Assembly: GCF_013350005.1 (NCBI RefSeq) | Contig: NZ_JABVWW010000003.1 | Span: forward strand, 1-64,000 | Source: Methylocystis silviterrae | GTDB taxonomy: Bacteria > Pseudomonadota > Alphaproteobacteria > Rhizobiales > Beijerinckiaceae | Direction of reading: 5' to 3' | Length of the DNA: 64,000 bases | Part shown: positions 25,098-34,994 of the stretch, piece by piece | How the letters are laid out: every line of letters begins with the position of its first letter | Position numbering within the stretch: position 1 is the stretch's first letter | Notes under the pieces: model-generated | What the model was told of the DNA's origin: nothing | Databases searched by the model: none | The model's input: only the letters and a program-made list of their open reading frames with translations | Made by a program: the position numbers and the translations under genes

Positions 25098-26183
25098 ATG
25101 AGCGAGTCACCGGAGATGTCGACGAGCATTGGCGTCGAGGTGACGCGCATTGAGGACAGGGTGGAAGAGGCGAAGGTCACGCCGCGACGACAAATCGACG
25201 CCACCCGAATTCTCTATGGGAAGGCGGCGAGCGCCGCGCCGAGTCTGATCGGCTCGGTCTTCACCCTCTGCGCCGCCTCGCAGCGCATCGCAAGCGAAGC
25301 GGCGATCGCTGCGGCGCAGTCGCGATCCACGCCTGACGCCTTGCGTTGGCGTTGGAGACGCATGCTCTACGCCGAGCGCGTCGCCGAACATTTGCGCGCG
25401 AGTCTGCTGGATTGGCCCGGCGAGAAAAGCGATCCCCGTCGTCTTGCGCATCTGCCGGCCTTGCGCAAGGCGCTTGGGGCCGCCCGCGCGGCCGGCGAAG
25501 GGAACGACAATTCTCTCCACGCCGCTTTGAAGGAGGCGGCATGCGAAGTTGGCGCGCCGCTTGAAGCGGGTCAGAATCCTACAGCCTGGTTCGCTGAGTT
25601 ATGGCGAGAGGCCTTGCAATATGCGCAGATCGCGCCTTGGTTAAGCGGCGTCGACTTTCTTGCGATTGACGACATAGAGTCCGTGCATCGCGCGCTATGT
25701 GAGCGAAACGCCGATTTTCTCTCCCGCCCGCGTCTGCCGGGACGCGTCGTCGAAACCGGGCCCTTCGCGCGTCAATTCGCTTACCTGCGCCGCAACGTCG
25801 GCCTGCTTGCGGCAAGACTTCAGGCGCGCTTCAGCGACATCGCCCAGGCTCTGGACGCGTTGGCGAGCAGGGAGCTCTTGGCCGGCGAGGGAGATCTCGT
25901 CGTTGCAGGTTCGCGTCGGCTTGGCGAAGGCTTCGCCATGGTGGACTCGCCACGCGGATTTTTGTTCCATCGCGTCGAAATCGACGCATCGGGCGCCGTG
26001 ACGACATATGATATTCTTGCGCCTACGGAATGGAACTTCCATCCCGACGGGCCTTTCGCCCAAGCGCTTGCGGCGACTAAGCTCGACGTCGCCGAGCCCC
26101 GGCGGTTCGTCGCGACGCTTGCGGCAGTGTTCGATCCCTGCGCATCCTGCGACATCAGACTTCGCGAGGCGTTGCATGCATGA
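25098..26183 (+). CDS. hupK: HupK-family hydrogenase accessory protein
   Basis: HupK proteins resemble a worn hydrogenase large subunit and may act as a scaffold when the Fe(CN)2CO group is built. Here the C-terminus keeps TTYDILAPTEWNFHPDGPFAQAL and FDPCASC, the counterpart of the large-subunit L5/DPCxxC end. The N-terminal RxCGxC is reduced to SVFTLCAASQRIA, with one cysteine. No cleavable tail follows. ATG 25098 is chosen; ATG 25074, overlapping hupJ, would add eight residues. Overlaps hypA by eight bases. Confidence 0.83.
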   Translation: MSESPEMSTSIGVEVTRIEDRVEEAKVTPRRQIDATRILYGKAASAAPSLIGSVFTLCAASQRIASEAAIAAAQSRSTPDALRWRWRRMLYAERVAEHLRASLLDWPGEKSDPRRLAHLPALRKALGAARAAGEGNDNSLHAALKEAACEVGAPLEAGQNPTAWFAELWREALQYAQIAPWLSGVDFLAIDDIESVHRALCERNADFLSRPRLPGRVVETGPFARQFAYLRRNVGLLAARLQARFSDIAQALDALASRELLAGEGDLVVAGSRRLGEGFAMVDSPRGFLFHRVEIDASGAVTTYDILAPTEWNFHPDGPFAQALAATKLDVAEPRRFVATLAAVFDPCASCDIRLREALHA

Positions 26184-26517
26184 AATGTCGCTGATGGAAG
26201 CGCTTGTCGATCTCGCCGAGGAGGAAGCGCGCAAGGCTGACGCGCGCCGCGTCGCCGTCCTGCGCGTCGCCGTCGGCGCGCTGAGCCATGTCGATCCGCA
26301 CGCCTTGCGCTTTTGCTTTGAGGCAGTAGTTCGCGGCTCGATGTGCGAAGGCGCCGCCCTGGATTTGGCGGATGTTCCGGGCGCCGGCTGGTGTCTCGAC
26401 TGCGGCAAGGAAGTCGCGTTGACCGAGCGCTTTGGAGTTTGCCCCGAATGCGGACGCCATCGCGTTCAAATGACGCGCGGCGACGATTTTCGCCTCATCG
26501 AACTGGAGGTCGCCTGA
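26176..26517 (+). CDS. hypA: Nickel insertion protein HypA
   Basis: Delivers nickel to the hydrogenase large subunit with HypB. Begins [12 protein letters not shown], the universal HypA N-terminus whose His2 binds Ni. The zinc site is formed by CLDCGKEV and CPECGRH near residues 73-95. 113 residues, the normal length. The frame stays open upstream inside hupK, but the MHEMS start is unambiguous. Its stop overlaps hypB's start by one base. Confidence 0.95.
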   Translation: MHEMSLMEALVDLAEEEARKADARRVAVLRVAVGALSHVDPHALRFCFEAVVRGSMCEGAALDLADVPGAGWCLDCGKEVALTERFGVCPECGRHRVQMTRGDDFRLIELEVA

Positions 26518-27452
26518 TGTGCACTGTCTGCGGTTGCGGAACGAGCCTCGTCGAAGACAAGGACAAGACCCAAAAACGCGATGCTCAGGCGCATGATCAC
26601 GCCGGCCCTGGCCGTCATCATCATCATGGACACGACCACGATCACCATCATCCTGACCATGAACATCACGACCATGACCATCATCACCAACATGCCGCGG
26701 AGCGCCATGGCGTGAAGAGCCATGGCGTCGACTCGATCCACTATGGCGCCGGACTGGCCGGCGTTCATGCGCCCGGCCTCAGCCAGGAGCGCATCGTCAA
26801 GATCGAGCGCGACATTCTGTCGAAGAACGACGCCTATGCGCGCGAAAACCGTCATCGTCTCGCGGCCAACGGCAATTTCGCGCTGAATTTCGTTTCCAGT
26901 CCCGGTTCGGGAAAAACCAGTCTTCTCGTGCGCGCAATCGAGGATTTGAAGGCGCGACGCGAGATCGTCGTGATCGAGGGCGACCAGCAAACCTCGAACG
27001 ACGCGGAGCGCATTCGCACGACCGGCGCGCGCGCCTTGCAGATCAACACCGGCAAGGGCTGCCACCTCGACGCGCATATGGTTGGAAATGCGATCGATAC
27101 GCTCGCGCCGGAAAAGAATGCGCTGCTCTTCATCGAGAATGTCGGAAATCTTGTCTGTCCGTCGGCCTTCGATCTTGGCGAAGCGCATAAGGTCGTCGTG
27201 CTGTCGGTGACGGAAGGCGAGGACAAGCCGCTCAAATATCCAGACATGTTCGCCGCCGCCGATCTGATGCTGCTCAACAAGGCCGATCTTCTACCGCATC
27301 TCGATTTCGATGTCGGCGCTTGCATCGCCGCGGCGCTCACGGTCAATCCCGATCTGCAGACGCTTGTCGTTTCGGCGCGAAGCGGCGAAGGCATGCAGGC
27401 CTTCTACGCCTGGATCGAAGCGCGCGCCGCGCGCATGGCGGTCGCGGAGTAA
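26517..27452 (+). CDS. hypB: GTPase HypB with histidine-rich nickel-binding stretch
   Basis: GTPase that supplies nickel. The N-terminal MCTVCGCG is the high-affinity Ni motif (C2, C5, C7). Residues ~33-60 are mostly His/Asp, the nickel-storage region. The G domain shows Walker [35 protein letters not shown] (Walker B and conserved Cys) and NKADLLPH. 311 residues. A start upstream at 26343 would be in hypA's shadow and is rejected. Overlap with hypA and a five-base gap to hypF indicate one operon. Confidence 0.95.
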   Translation: MCTVCGCGTSLVEDKDKTQKRDAQAHDHAGPGRHHHHGHDHDHHHPDHEHHDHDHHHQHAAERHGVKSHGVDSIHYGAGLAGVHAPGLSQERIVKIERDILSKNDAYARENRHRLAANGNFALNFVSSPGSGKTSLLVRAIEDLKARREIVVIEGDQQTSNDAERIRTTGARALQINTGKGCHLDAHMVGNAIDTLAPEKNALLFIENVGNLVCPSAFDLGEAHKVVVLSVTEGEDKPLKYPDMFAAADLMLLNKADLLPHLDFDVGACIAAALTVNPDLQTLVVSARSGEGMQAFYAWIEARAARMAVAE

Positions 27453-27457
27453 GGCGA

Positions 27458-29740
27458 ATGGCTCAAGCGGACGCCGTGCAAGCCGCCACGCAGCGCCTGC
27501 GGGTGCGCGTGCGCGGCGCCGTGCAGGGCGTCGGCTTTCGGCCTTTCGTCTATGATCTTGCGACGCGCATGCGGCTCGATGGCTTCGTCAAGAATGACGC
27601 GGCCGGCGTCCTCTTCGAAGTTCAGGGCGAGCGCGTCGCCGCCTTTCTCGAGTCGCTGTCCTGCCGCCCGCCTCCGCTCGCGCGCGTCGACGCCATTGAC
27701 GTCGAAGAAGTCGCGCCGCGCGAATCTTCGAGCTTCGTCATTCTCGACTCGGTCGATGGCCGGAGCGAGACGCGCATCGTTCCCGATGCGGCCGTTTGCG
27801 AAGACTGTCTCGACGACCTCTTCGATCCTACGAGCCGCTTTTATCTCTATCCCTTCGTCACCTGCACGCATTGCGGGCCGCGCTATACGCTGACGCGGCG
27901 GCTCCCTTATGATCGCGCGCGGACCTCCATGGCGCCCTTCGCCATGTGTCCCGATTGCGCGCGCGATTATCGCGATCCGGCAAACCGGCGCTTCCACGCG
28001 GAGCCCCTCTGCTGTTCCGCCTGCGGACCAAAGCTCTCGTCTTCGCCGGCGGAGATCGTCGCGGCGCTGCGCGCCGGCAAGATCGTCTCGACGAAGGGAA
28101 TAGGCGGCTTTCATTTGATGTGCGATGCTCGTAACCGAGCGGCGGTGGAAGAATTACGCCGTCGCAAGGCGCGGGACGCGAAGCCCTTCGCGGTCATGGC
28201 GGCCAATGTCTCCTCCGTCGCGACGATCGCGCGCGCGACCGAACAGGAACTCGCTTTGCTCCAGGATGTGGCCCGGCCCATCGTGCTGACGCAAAGCAGA
28301 GGCGTCCTCGCCGACGCCGTCGCGCCGCGCTTGAATCGCATCGGCGTCATGCTGCCCTATACGCCGCTCCATCATCTCATCTTTCACGCGGCGGCGGGCG
28401 CGCCCGTGGCGCGCGGCTGGCGCGACGCGCCGCAAGAGCTGGTCCTTGTCGCGACAAGCGCCAATTTCGGCGGCGATCCGTTGGTGAAGGACAATGAGGA
28501 GGCGCAGGAGCGCCTCGCCGCCATCGCCGATCTGATCGTGACGCATGATCGCGAGATCGTGACGCGCGTCGACGATTCGGTCATGAGCGTCGTCGCCGGC
28601 GCGCCGGCCTTTCTGCGCCGCGCGCGCGGCTTCGCGCCCGAGCCGATCGAACTTGGCGGAGACGGTCCCTGCGTTGTCGCCGCTGGCGCGCATCTTAAGG
28701 CGACGATCACGGTGACGCGTGGCCGCGAGGCTTTCGTCTCGCAGCATATCGGCGATCTCTCGAACGCTGCGACGGGGCGTTTTTATCGCGAGACGGCGCA
28801 GCGGCTCATCGAGCTTCTCGACGTGACGCCGCAGCTTGTCGCCTGCGATCTCCATCCCGATTATCATTCGACGCGCTGGGCCGAAGAGTTGGGATTGCCG
28901 CTCGTTCGCGCGCAACATCATGCGGCGCATCTTGCCGCCATTCTCGCGGAGCATCGCATCGAGGCGCCCGCGCTCGGTCTCGCGCTCGACGGACATGGGC
29001 TTGGCGACGCCGGGCAGTCCTGGGGCGGCGAATTGATGCGCCTCGACGGCGCGTCATGGCGACGACTGGGAGGACTCGCGCCGCTGCCAGCGCCGGGCGG
29101 CGAGCGAGCCGCGCGCGAGCCCTGGCGGATGGGCGTCGGCGCGCTCGCAAAGCTCAGGCGTCTTGATGAAGCGACGCGCCTCTTCGCGGATGAGCCGCGC
29201 GCGCTGGAGATGGCGCGACTCATCGACCATGGATATGCGCCGCCGGCGACGAGCAGCATGGGCCGCCTTTTCGACGCGGCCGCGGCTCTCCTTGGGCTCT
29301 CGACGCAGCAGCGTTATGAAGCGCAAGCGGCGATGGAGATGGAAGCGCTCGTCAATACGCCGCGCGTTATGGAAGAAGGCTTTCGTCTCCTGGGCGATCA
29401 ACTCGATTTCTCGCCGCTTCTTGGCGCTCTCGCCGACGGGCGCATGGCGCCGCGCGAAGGCGCGGAGTTCTTTCACGGCACACTCATCGAAGGGCTCGCG
29501 CAATTCGTCGCGAAGGCCGCGACGGCGCAGAAGCTCGACGTTGTCGCGCTTGGCGGCGGCTGCATGATGAATCGCATTCTCGCCGAAGGTCTGACGGAGC
29601 GGCTGCAACGCCTCTGCTTGCGGACTCTGCTCGCCCGAAAGCTGCCGCCCAACGACGGCGGTCTATCGCTGGGGCAGGCGGCTATGGCGCGCGCCTTCGC
29701 GCAATCTCGAATTCCCAAGGAAATTGCTCTATGTGTCTAG
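27458..29740 (+). CDS. hypF: Carbamoyltransferase HypF
   Basis: Makes the thiocarboxamide on HypE's C-terminal cysteine that becomes the Fe cyanide ligands. Order: acylphosphatase domain (RVRGAVQGVGFRPFVYDLA), two zinc fingers (CEDC...CTHCG and CPDC...CSACG), YrdC-like domain (IVSTKGIGGFHLMCDARN, KPFAVM) and Kae1-like carbamoyl transfer domain (HHAAHLAAILAEH, ALDGHGLGDAGQSWGGE, ALGGGCMMNRIL). 760 residues, full length. ATG 27458 lies five bases after hypB. The stop overlaps hypC by ten bases. Confidence 0.95.
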   Translation: MAQADAVQAATQRLRVRVRGAVQGVGFRPFVYDLATRMRLDGFVKNDAAGVLFEVQGERVAAFLESLSCRPPPLARVDAIDVEEVAPRESSSFVILDSVDGRSETRIVPDAAVCEDCLDDLFDPTSRFYLYPFVTCTHCGPRYTLTRRLPYDRARTSMAPFAMCPDCARDYRDPANRRFHAEPLCCSACGPKLSSSPAEIVAALRAGKIVSTKGIGGFHLMCDARNRAAVEELRRRKARDAKPFAVMAANVSSVATIARATEQELALLQDVARPIVLTQSRGVLADAVAPRLNRIGVMLPYTPLHHLIFHAAAGAPVARGWRDAPQELVLVATSANFGGDPLVKDNEEAQERLAAIADLIVTHDREIVTRVDDSVMSVVAGAPAFLRRARGFAPEPIELGGDGPCVVAAGAHLKATITVTRGREAFVSQHIGDLSNAATGRFYRETAQRLIELLDVTPQLVACDLHPDYHSTRWAEELGLPLVRAQHHAAHLAAILAEHRIEAPALGLALDGHGLGDAGQSWGGELMRLDGASWRRLGGLAPLPAPGGERAAREPWRMGVGALAKLRRLDEATRLFADEPRALEMARLIDHGYAPPATSSMGRLFDAAAALLGLSTQQRYEAQAAMEMEALVNTPRVMEEGFRLLGDQLDFSPLLGALADGRMAPREGAEFFHGTLIEGLAQFVAKAATAQKLDVVALGGGCMMNRILAEGLTERLQRLCLRTLLARKLPPNDGGLSLGQAAMARAFAQSRIPKEIALCV

Positions 29741-29958
29741 CGATCCCCGCTCAAGTGACGGAGCTGCTCGACGACGGCATGGCCCGCATCGATTTGGACG
29801 GCGTGTCCAAGGCGATCAGCGTCGCGCTTGTCGAAAACGTCGCGGTCGGCGACTTCGTCGTCGTTCACGTCGGCTACGCTTTGTCGAAGATCGACGCCGA
29901 GGAGGCCGAGCGCACCTTGGCGCTGTTGCGCGAGGCCGCGTCGATGGAGTCGCCGTGA
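29731..29958 (+). CDS. hypC: Hydrogenase maturation chaperone HypC
   Basis: Small chaperone beginning MCLAIPAQV, whose Cys2 holds the Fe(CN)2CO intermediate and contacts HypD and the large-subunit precursor. 75 residues with the expected beta-barrel pattern (VSKAISVALVENVAVGDFVVVHVGYALSKI). It overlaps hypF upstream and shares its stop with the hypD start (TGATG). A second member, HupF, lies at 42217; such clusters typically divide work between the two. Confidence 0.94.
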   Translation: MCLAIPAQVTELLDDGMARIDLDGVSKAISVALVENVAVGDFVVVHVGYALSKIDAEEAERTLALLREAASMESP

Positions 29959-31103
29959 TGAAATATGTGGACGAATATCGCGATCCGAAACTCGCGAAGG
30001 GCGTCGCGGCGGCGATCGCCGCCGAAGTCGACTCTGGGAGAATCTACCGTTTCATGGAGTTTTGCGGCGGCCATACGCATGCGATTTCGCGCTATGGCGT
30101 CGAGGACATGCTGCCGAACAATGTCGCGATGATCCATGGTCCCGGTTGCCCCGTCTGCGTCCTGCCGGTGGGGCGCATTGATGACGCGATCAGGCTCGCG
30201 TCCGATCCGCGCGTTACGCTTTGCACCTATGCCGATCTGATGCGCGTGCCGGCGTCGCGCGGCGCGAACCTGCTGAAAGCGCGCGCGGGCGGCGCCGACA
30301 TCCGCATGGTCTATTCGACCCTCGACGCATTGCGCATCGCCGAGGCGGAGCCCGAGCGCGAAGTGGTGTTTCTCGCCATTGGCTTCGAGACCACGACGCC
30401 GCCGACGGCGCTCGCGATCAAACAAGCGAAGGCGAAAGCGCTGCGCAATTTCTCCGTCTTCTGCAATCATGTGCTGACGCCCGTCGCCATGCGCGCGATA
30501 TTGGCGGGCGAGAGCGATGAGGCGACGGCGCTCGATGGGATCGTCGGCCCCGCGCATGTCAGCACGGTGATCGGCGCGCGTCCTTACGAATTCGTCGCGA
30601 ATGAATATGGGAAGCCCGTGGTCATCTCCGGCTTCGAGCCGCTCGACGTGATGCAATCGATCCTAATGCTCGTCCGCCAAATCAACGAGGGCCGCTGCGC
30701 CGTCGAAAATCAATATCTCCGCGCCGTGACGCACGATGGCAACGCAAGAGCGCAAAGGGAGATGGACGAAGTCTTCGAATTGCGTGAAAGCTTCGAGTGG
30801 CGCGGTCTCGGCGTGGTGCCGCATAGCGCGCTCCGCCTTGCCGACGCTTTCGCCGAGTTCGACGCTGAGAAGCGCTTCGGCGTTCATACGGTCGCCGCCG
30901 CCGACAATCCGGCCTGCGAGTGCGGCGCCATTCTGCGCGGCGCGAAGAAGCCCACGGACTGCAGGCTCTTCGGTTCGCTCTGCACGCCAGAGACGCCGAT
31001 GGGCTCCTGCATGGTGTCGTCGGAGGGCTCCTGCGCGGCGCATTACGCCTATGGCCGGTTCCGGGACCGCAGCCGCGCGCGAATGGAAAGGGCAGCTTCA
31101 TGA
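29958..31103 (+). CDS. hypD: Hydrogenase maturation protein HypD
   Basis: Iron-sulfur scaffold where Fe receives its CN and CO ligands together with HypC. Shows FMEFCGGHTHAISRYG (catalytic Cys), IHGPGCPVCVLP, GFETTTP, and the C-terminal cysteines of the 4Fe-4S site (CECG, TDCRLFGSLCTP, GSCMVSSEGSCAA). 381 residues, full length. The ATG overlaps the hypC stop and the stop overlaps hypE's ATG (ATGA). Confidence 0.95.
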   Translation: MKYVDEYRDPKLAKGVAAAIAAEVDSGRIYRFMEFCGGHTHAISRYGVEDMLPNNVAMIHGPGCPVCVLPVGRIDDAIRLASDPRVTLCTYADLMRVPASRGANLLKARAGGADIRMVYSTLDALRIAEAEPEREVVFLAIGFETTTPPTALAIKQAKAKALRNFSVFCNHVLTPVAMRAILAGESDEATALDGIVGPAHVSTVIGARPYEFVANEYGKPVVISGFEPLDVMQSILMLVRQINEGRCAVENQYLRAVTHDGNARAQREMDEVFELRESFEWRGLGVVPHSALRLADAFAEFDAEKRFGVHTVAAADNPACECGAILRGAKKPTDCRLFGSLCTPETPMGSCMVSSEGSCAAHYAYGRFRDRSRARMERAAS

Positions 31104-32152
31104 GCCTCGTCATGAAACCCGTTCGGCGCAAGCTCGACGTGCGAAATGGGCGCGTCGATCTTTCGCATGGCTCGGGCGGGCGCGCCATGGCGCAGCTCAT
31201 CGCAGATATTTTTCATGACGCCTTCGGCAACGACTGGCTGCGTCGCAACGACGATCAGGCGTCGCTCGACGCGCAGGACGGCTGTCTCGTGATGACGACC
31301 GACGGCTACGTCGTTTCGCCGCTGTTTTTCCCGGGCGGCGATATCGGCTCTCTATCCGTCCATGGCACGATCAACGATATCGCCATGGCCGGCGCGACGC
31401 CGAAATATCTTTCCGCGAGTTTCATCATCGAGGAAGGCTTTGCGCTCGCCGATCTGAAGCGTATCGCCCAAAGCATGGGCGACGCCTCGCGCGCAGCCGA
31501 TGTTCCGATTGTCGCCGGAGACACGAAAATCGTCGAGCGCGGCAAGGCGGACGGCGTCTTTATCTCGACCGCGGGCGTGGGCGTCTTGCCGCACGGCCTG
31601 TCGCTGTCGAGCGACAAGGCGCGCCCTGGAGATGCGGTGCTTATCTCTGGTTCAATGGGCGATCATGGCGTCGCCATCATGTCGCGGCGCGAAAATCTCG
31701 AATTCGGCGTCGAGATCATGTCCGACTCCGCGGCGCTACACGGACTCACCGCCGCCATGGTCGGGGCGGCAGGCGACGCTTTGCGCGTGATGCGCGATCC
31801 GACACGCGGCGGCCTCGCCGCGGCGCTCAACGAAATCGCGCATCAGTCGAACGTGGGCTTCATGATCGACGAGGAGCTGATTCCGGTGAAGCCGCAGGTC
31901 GCCGCCGCATGCGAATTTCTGGGGCTCGACCCCCTCTATGTGGCCAATGAGGGAAAGCTCATGGCAATATGCGCGCCCGAGGCCGCCGACGTGCTGCTCG
32001 ACGCCATGCGCGCACATCCGCTCGGCCGCGAAGCGACGCTGATCGGCCATGTCGTCGAAGACGAGCGAAACTTCGTCGAGATGACGACGCGCTTTGGCGG
32101 CGGGCGCATCGTCGATTGGCTGTCGGGAGAACAGCTTCCTCGCATATGTTAA
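31100..32152 (+). CDS. hypE: Hydrogenase maturation protein HypE
   Basis: ATP-dependent dehydratase that turns the carbamoyl group supplied by HypF into thiocyanate. Shows LSHGSGGRAM, MTTDGYVVSPLFFPGGDIG, VAGDTKIVERGKADG and MRDPTRGGLAAALNEIA, and ends PRIC, whose last residue is the modified cysteine. 350 residues. Overlaps hypD by four bases. The next gene, hoxA, follows after 30 bases. Confidence 0.95.
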   Translation: MSLVMKPVRRKLDVRNGRVDLSHGSGGRAMAQLIADIFHDAFGNDWLRRNDDQASLDAQDGCLVMTTDGYVVSPLFFPGGDIGSLSVHGTINDIAMAGATPKYLSASFIIEEGFALADLKRIAQSMGDASRAADVPIVAGDTKIVERGKADGVFISTAGVGVLPHGLSLSSDKARPGDAVLISGSMGDHGVAIMSRRENLEFGVEIMSDSAALHGLTAAMVGAAGDALRVMRDPTRGGLAAALNEIAHQSNVGFMIDEELIPVKPQVAAACEFLGLDPLYVANEGKLMAICAPEAADVLLDAMRAHPLGREATLIGHVVEDERNFVEMTTRFGGGRIVDWLSGEQLPRIC

Positions 32153-32182
32153 GACGCGGCGCGCCGCGCACCGGATGACGCG

Positions 32183-33625
32183 ATGACCTCTTCTTCGACC
32201 GTGCTGGTGATCGACGACGAGCTTCGCTCGCGCGAGGCGCTGCAACGCGTCCTTTCCGACGAATTCGACGTGATCTGCGTCTCAAAGGCGAAGGAGGCGG
32301 AAGGCGTCCTCGACGGCGAACTCGTGCAGGTCATTCTCTGCGATCACAGAATGGCGGGCGAATCAGGCGTCGATTTCCTAAAGCGCGCGCGCATCTCCTG
32401 GCCCGATCCGATTCGCATCATCATCTCCGGCTATACCGAGTCCGAAGATATCATCGCCGGCGTCAATGAAGCAGGCATCTACCAATATATCACCAAGCCA
32501 TGGGAGCCGGAGAAGCTGATCGCCAGCGTGCGCGACGCGGCGCAGCTCTATCGCTACCAGAAGGAGGTCGGCGCAGGTCTCGACAATAAGCCCGCTGCGG
32601 AGTTGCTCAAGGAGCAGATCGCGACTCGGCACCACAAGGAGAAGCGGCTCTTTGAATTCAGCCGCATCATTCACCATCCCGAAAGCCCCGTAGCGCCCGT
32701 CGTGGCGCTCGCGCGCAAGGCGACGGAATATGACATCTCGGTCCTCATCACCGGCGCGTCGGGAACCGGCAAGGAGCTTCTCGCGCGCGCGATCCATTAC
32801 GGCTCCGATCGCGCCGACAAGCCTTTTGTCGTGCAGAACTGCGGCGCTTTGCCCGACGAACTGCTGGAGAGCGAACTCTTCGGCTGCAAGAAGGGCGCTT
32901 ACACCGGCGCCTATCAGGATCGCGTCGGTCTGTTCGAACTCGCCAATGGGGGTTCGATCTTCCTTGACGAAATCGGCGAAACCTCCTCTGCCTTTCAAGT
33001 GCGATTGCTGCGCGTCTTACAGGAGGGGGAAATCCGCCCGCTTGGCGCGCAACGGCAGCGCAAAGTCAATGTGCGGCTGATCGCGGCGACGAACCGAAGT
33101 CTTGAAGACGAAGTCGCGGTGGGACGATTCCGGCGCGACCTCTATTATCGCATCGCCGCTTTCCCGATCCATTTGCCGCCGCTCTGCGAGCGCCGGCGGG
33201 ACATAGAATTGATCGCGATGCGCATTCTCGCCGACGTCAACCGTAGCTTCAGGCGCGGCGTCAAAGGCTTCACGGTCGAGACGCTGGCGCGCCTTTCGAG
33301 CTACGATTGGCCAGGAAACGTGCGCGAGCTGCATAATGAAATTCAGCGCATGGTGACGCTCTCGGAAGATGACGGACTGCTGTCTGCAAGCCTATTGTCG
33401 CCGCGCATTCTCGCCCCGCGACTGACGAACGGGGCTGCAAGCGCGGCCCGTATGCTCAAGACGCGCGTCGAGGCGCTCGAACGCGAGATGATCGAGGACG
33501 CGTTGCGCCGTTTCGACGGCAATATCAGCCGCGCGTCGGAGGAGCTTGGCCTTTCCCGTGTCGGAATGCGCAACAAGATCGAACGCTATGGCGTCGAGCG
33601 GGATTTGCGCGATGACGAAGAGTAA
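32183..33625 (+). CDS. hoxA: NtrC-family hydrogenase regulator HoxA/HupR
   Basis: Activates the sigma-54 promoters of the hydrogenase genes. Receiver (VLVIDDE near residue 8, Asp54 in LCDHRM, Lys in YITKPW), a linker, AAA+ domain with Walker A GASGTGKELL, sigma-54 contact loop GAYTGA, Walker B GGSIFLDEIGE, and a Fis-type DNA-binding helix pair (NISRASEELGLSRVGMRNKI). In studied relatives the unphosphorylated form is the active one. It overlaps the kinase gene hoxJ by 14 bases. Confidence 0.92.
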   Translation: MTSSSTVLVIDDELRSREALQRVLSDEFDVICVSKAKEAEGVLDGELVQVILCDHRMAGESGVDFLKRARISWPDPIRIIISGYTESEDIIAGVNEAGIYQYITKPWEPEKLIASVRDAAQLYRYQKEVGAGLDNKPAAELLKEQIATRHHKEKRLFEFSRIIHHPESPVAPVVALARKATEYDISVLITGASGTGKELLARAIHYGSDRADKPFVVQNCGALPDELLESELFGCKKGAYTGAYQDRVGLFELANGGSIFLDEIGETSSAFQVRLLRVLQEGEIRPLGAQRQRKVNVRLIAATNRSLEDEVAVGRFRRDLYYRIAAFPIHLPPLCERRRDIELIAMRILADVNRSFRRGVKGFTVETLARLSSYDWPGNVRELHNEIQRMVTLSEDDGLLSASLLSPRILAPRLTNGAASAARMLKTRVEALEREMIEDALRRFDGNISRASEELGLSRVGMRNKIERYGVERDLRDDEE

Positions 33626-34994
33626 AATTCACCGTCCGACCAACATGATTGATCTACTCTCGGAGAGCGCGGGGCTGCCGGACGACGCGCAGACGGAGAA
33701 TATGTGGCTTGAAGTCATTCATAAGGTCGATGAGGTTTATTCCGATCTCATTCGTTATGAGTCAGATCTCGAAATCAAGAACGCCGAGCTTGAGGAAGCA
33801 CAGCAGTTTATTTCAAGCGTTATCGCTTCGGTTTCCGATATCCTTGTCGTGTGCGACGAAAAGGGCCGCATCCTTCAGGTCAATCCCGCCTTTCAGCGCA
33901 TCGCCGGCTTGAGCCAGAAGGACTTGCTCGGCGCGAGTCTTGCGGATTTCCTGGTCGAGGAGGATCGCGCGAGCGCGTTGCAGAAGATCGCCGAAGGCGT
34001 CGCTGGCAAGGTCACGGAATGCGAGCTGCGATTTTTCGCCGGGGACGGCGCCTCCGATCTCATGGCGATCAATTGCTCTGCTCGGTTCGATCATACCGGG
34101 CGGCGCGTCGGCGCCGTGCTCACTGGACGCCCGATCGGTGAGTTGAAACGCGCTTATGAGGCGCTGCACCGCGCGCATCGTGAATTGCAGCAGGCGCAGC
34201 GCAAACTCATCGAGCAGGAAAAAATGGCGAGCCTGGGTCGGCTCGTCGCGGGCGTCGCGCATGAGCTCAACAATCCCATCAGTTTCATTTATGGAAATAT
34301 CCATACGCTCGACAAATATCGCGGGGCGCTCGCTGAATATTTCGAGAATTCTAACGTGAAAGCGCAGAATGAAGAGTTACGGCGCCGCTACAGGATCGAC
34401 GCCATTCTTGCCGATCTTCCATCGCTCATCGAAGGGACGATGGACGGCGCCGTTCGCATCAGCGACATTGTAAGGAATTTGCGGCGCCTCTCGTTCAGCC
34501 GGCCCGCCGAAACCCAGCGCGTCGATCTTGAACGCATCGCACGCACGGCGGCAAATTGGGCGGCGCGCAGCAAGAAGACGCGCGCGGAAATCGTTTTCGA
34601 TTGTGACGAGAGCGTGGTTGTCGATGCGCATGAGGGGCAGATTCATCAAGTGCTCGTCAATCTGATCGACAACGCTTTCGATGCGACGAAGGATGTCGTT
34701 ACGCCTCGCATTCGCGTCGCGATCCGCAAGACGAGCGCGCACGCAGAAATCATCGTCGAGGATAATGGGCGCGGAATGTCAGATGTCGTGCTGGACAAGG
34801 TGTTCGAGCCTTTTTTCACCACCAAAGTGGTCGGCGAAGGGACGGGCCTTGGCCTTTGGATCAGCTATTCCATCGTCAAGGAACATGGCGGCTCCATTGT
34901 CGTCGCCAATCAGCCGAGCGGGGGCGCAATTTTTACGGTGCAGTTTCCGATGAGCAGTGCGCAACAGCAGTTGCGGGCGGATGAAGGCGGATGA
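33612..34994 (+). CDS. hoxJ: Hydrogenase-associated histidine kinase HoxJ/HupT
   Basis: Soluble kinase receiving the H2 signal from the regulatory hydrogenase. A coiled-coil N-terminus is followed by a PAS domain (about residues 68-170, DILVVCDEKGRILQVNPAFQRIAG), HisKA with phospho-accepting His217 in VAGVAHELNNPISF, and HATPase boxes NLIDNAFDAT, DNGRGM and GEGTGLGLWIS. No membrane segments. ATG 33612 overlaps hoxA; ATG 33645 would give MIDLLSESAG and is possible. The stop overlaps hoxB's ATG by four bases. Confidence 0.92.
   Translation: MTKSKIHRPTNMIDLLSESAGLPDDAQTENMWLEVIHKVDEVYSDLIRYESDLEIKNAELEEAQQFISSVIASVSDILVVCDEKGRILQVNPAFQRIAGLSQKDLLGASLADFLVEEDRASALQKIAEGVAGKVTECELRFFAGDGASDLMAINCSARFDHTGRRVGAVLTGRPIGELKRAYEALHRAHRELQQAQRKLIEQEKMASLGRLVAGVAHELNNPISFIYGNIHTLDKYRGALAEYFENSNVKAQNEELRRRYRIDAILADLPSLIEGTMDGAVRISDIVRNLRRLSFSRPAETQRVDLERIARTAANWAARSKKTRAEIVFDCDESVVVDAHEGQIHQVLVNLIDNAFDATKDVVTPRIRVAIRKTSAHAEIIVEDNGRGMSDVVLDKVFEPFFTTKVVGEGTGLGLWISYSIVKEHGGSIVVANQPSGGAIFTVQFPMSSAQQQLRADEGG

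Noticed and set aside
26343-26516. HypB N-terminal extension
   Set aside because: It lies out of frame within hypA; the CxxCGC nickel motif at the ATG of 26517 marks the true start.
26590-26700. Tandem CAT/CAC repeats as a repeat array or CRISPR
   Set aside because: They encode the histidine-rich nickel-binding stretch of HypB; no repeat-spacer structure.
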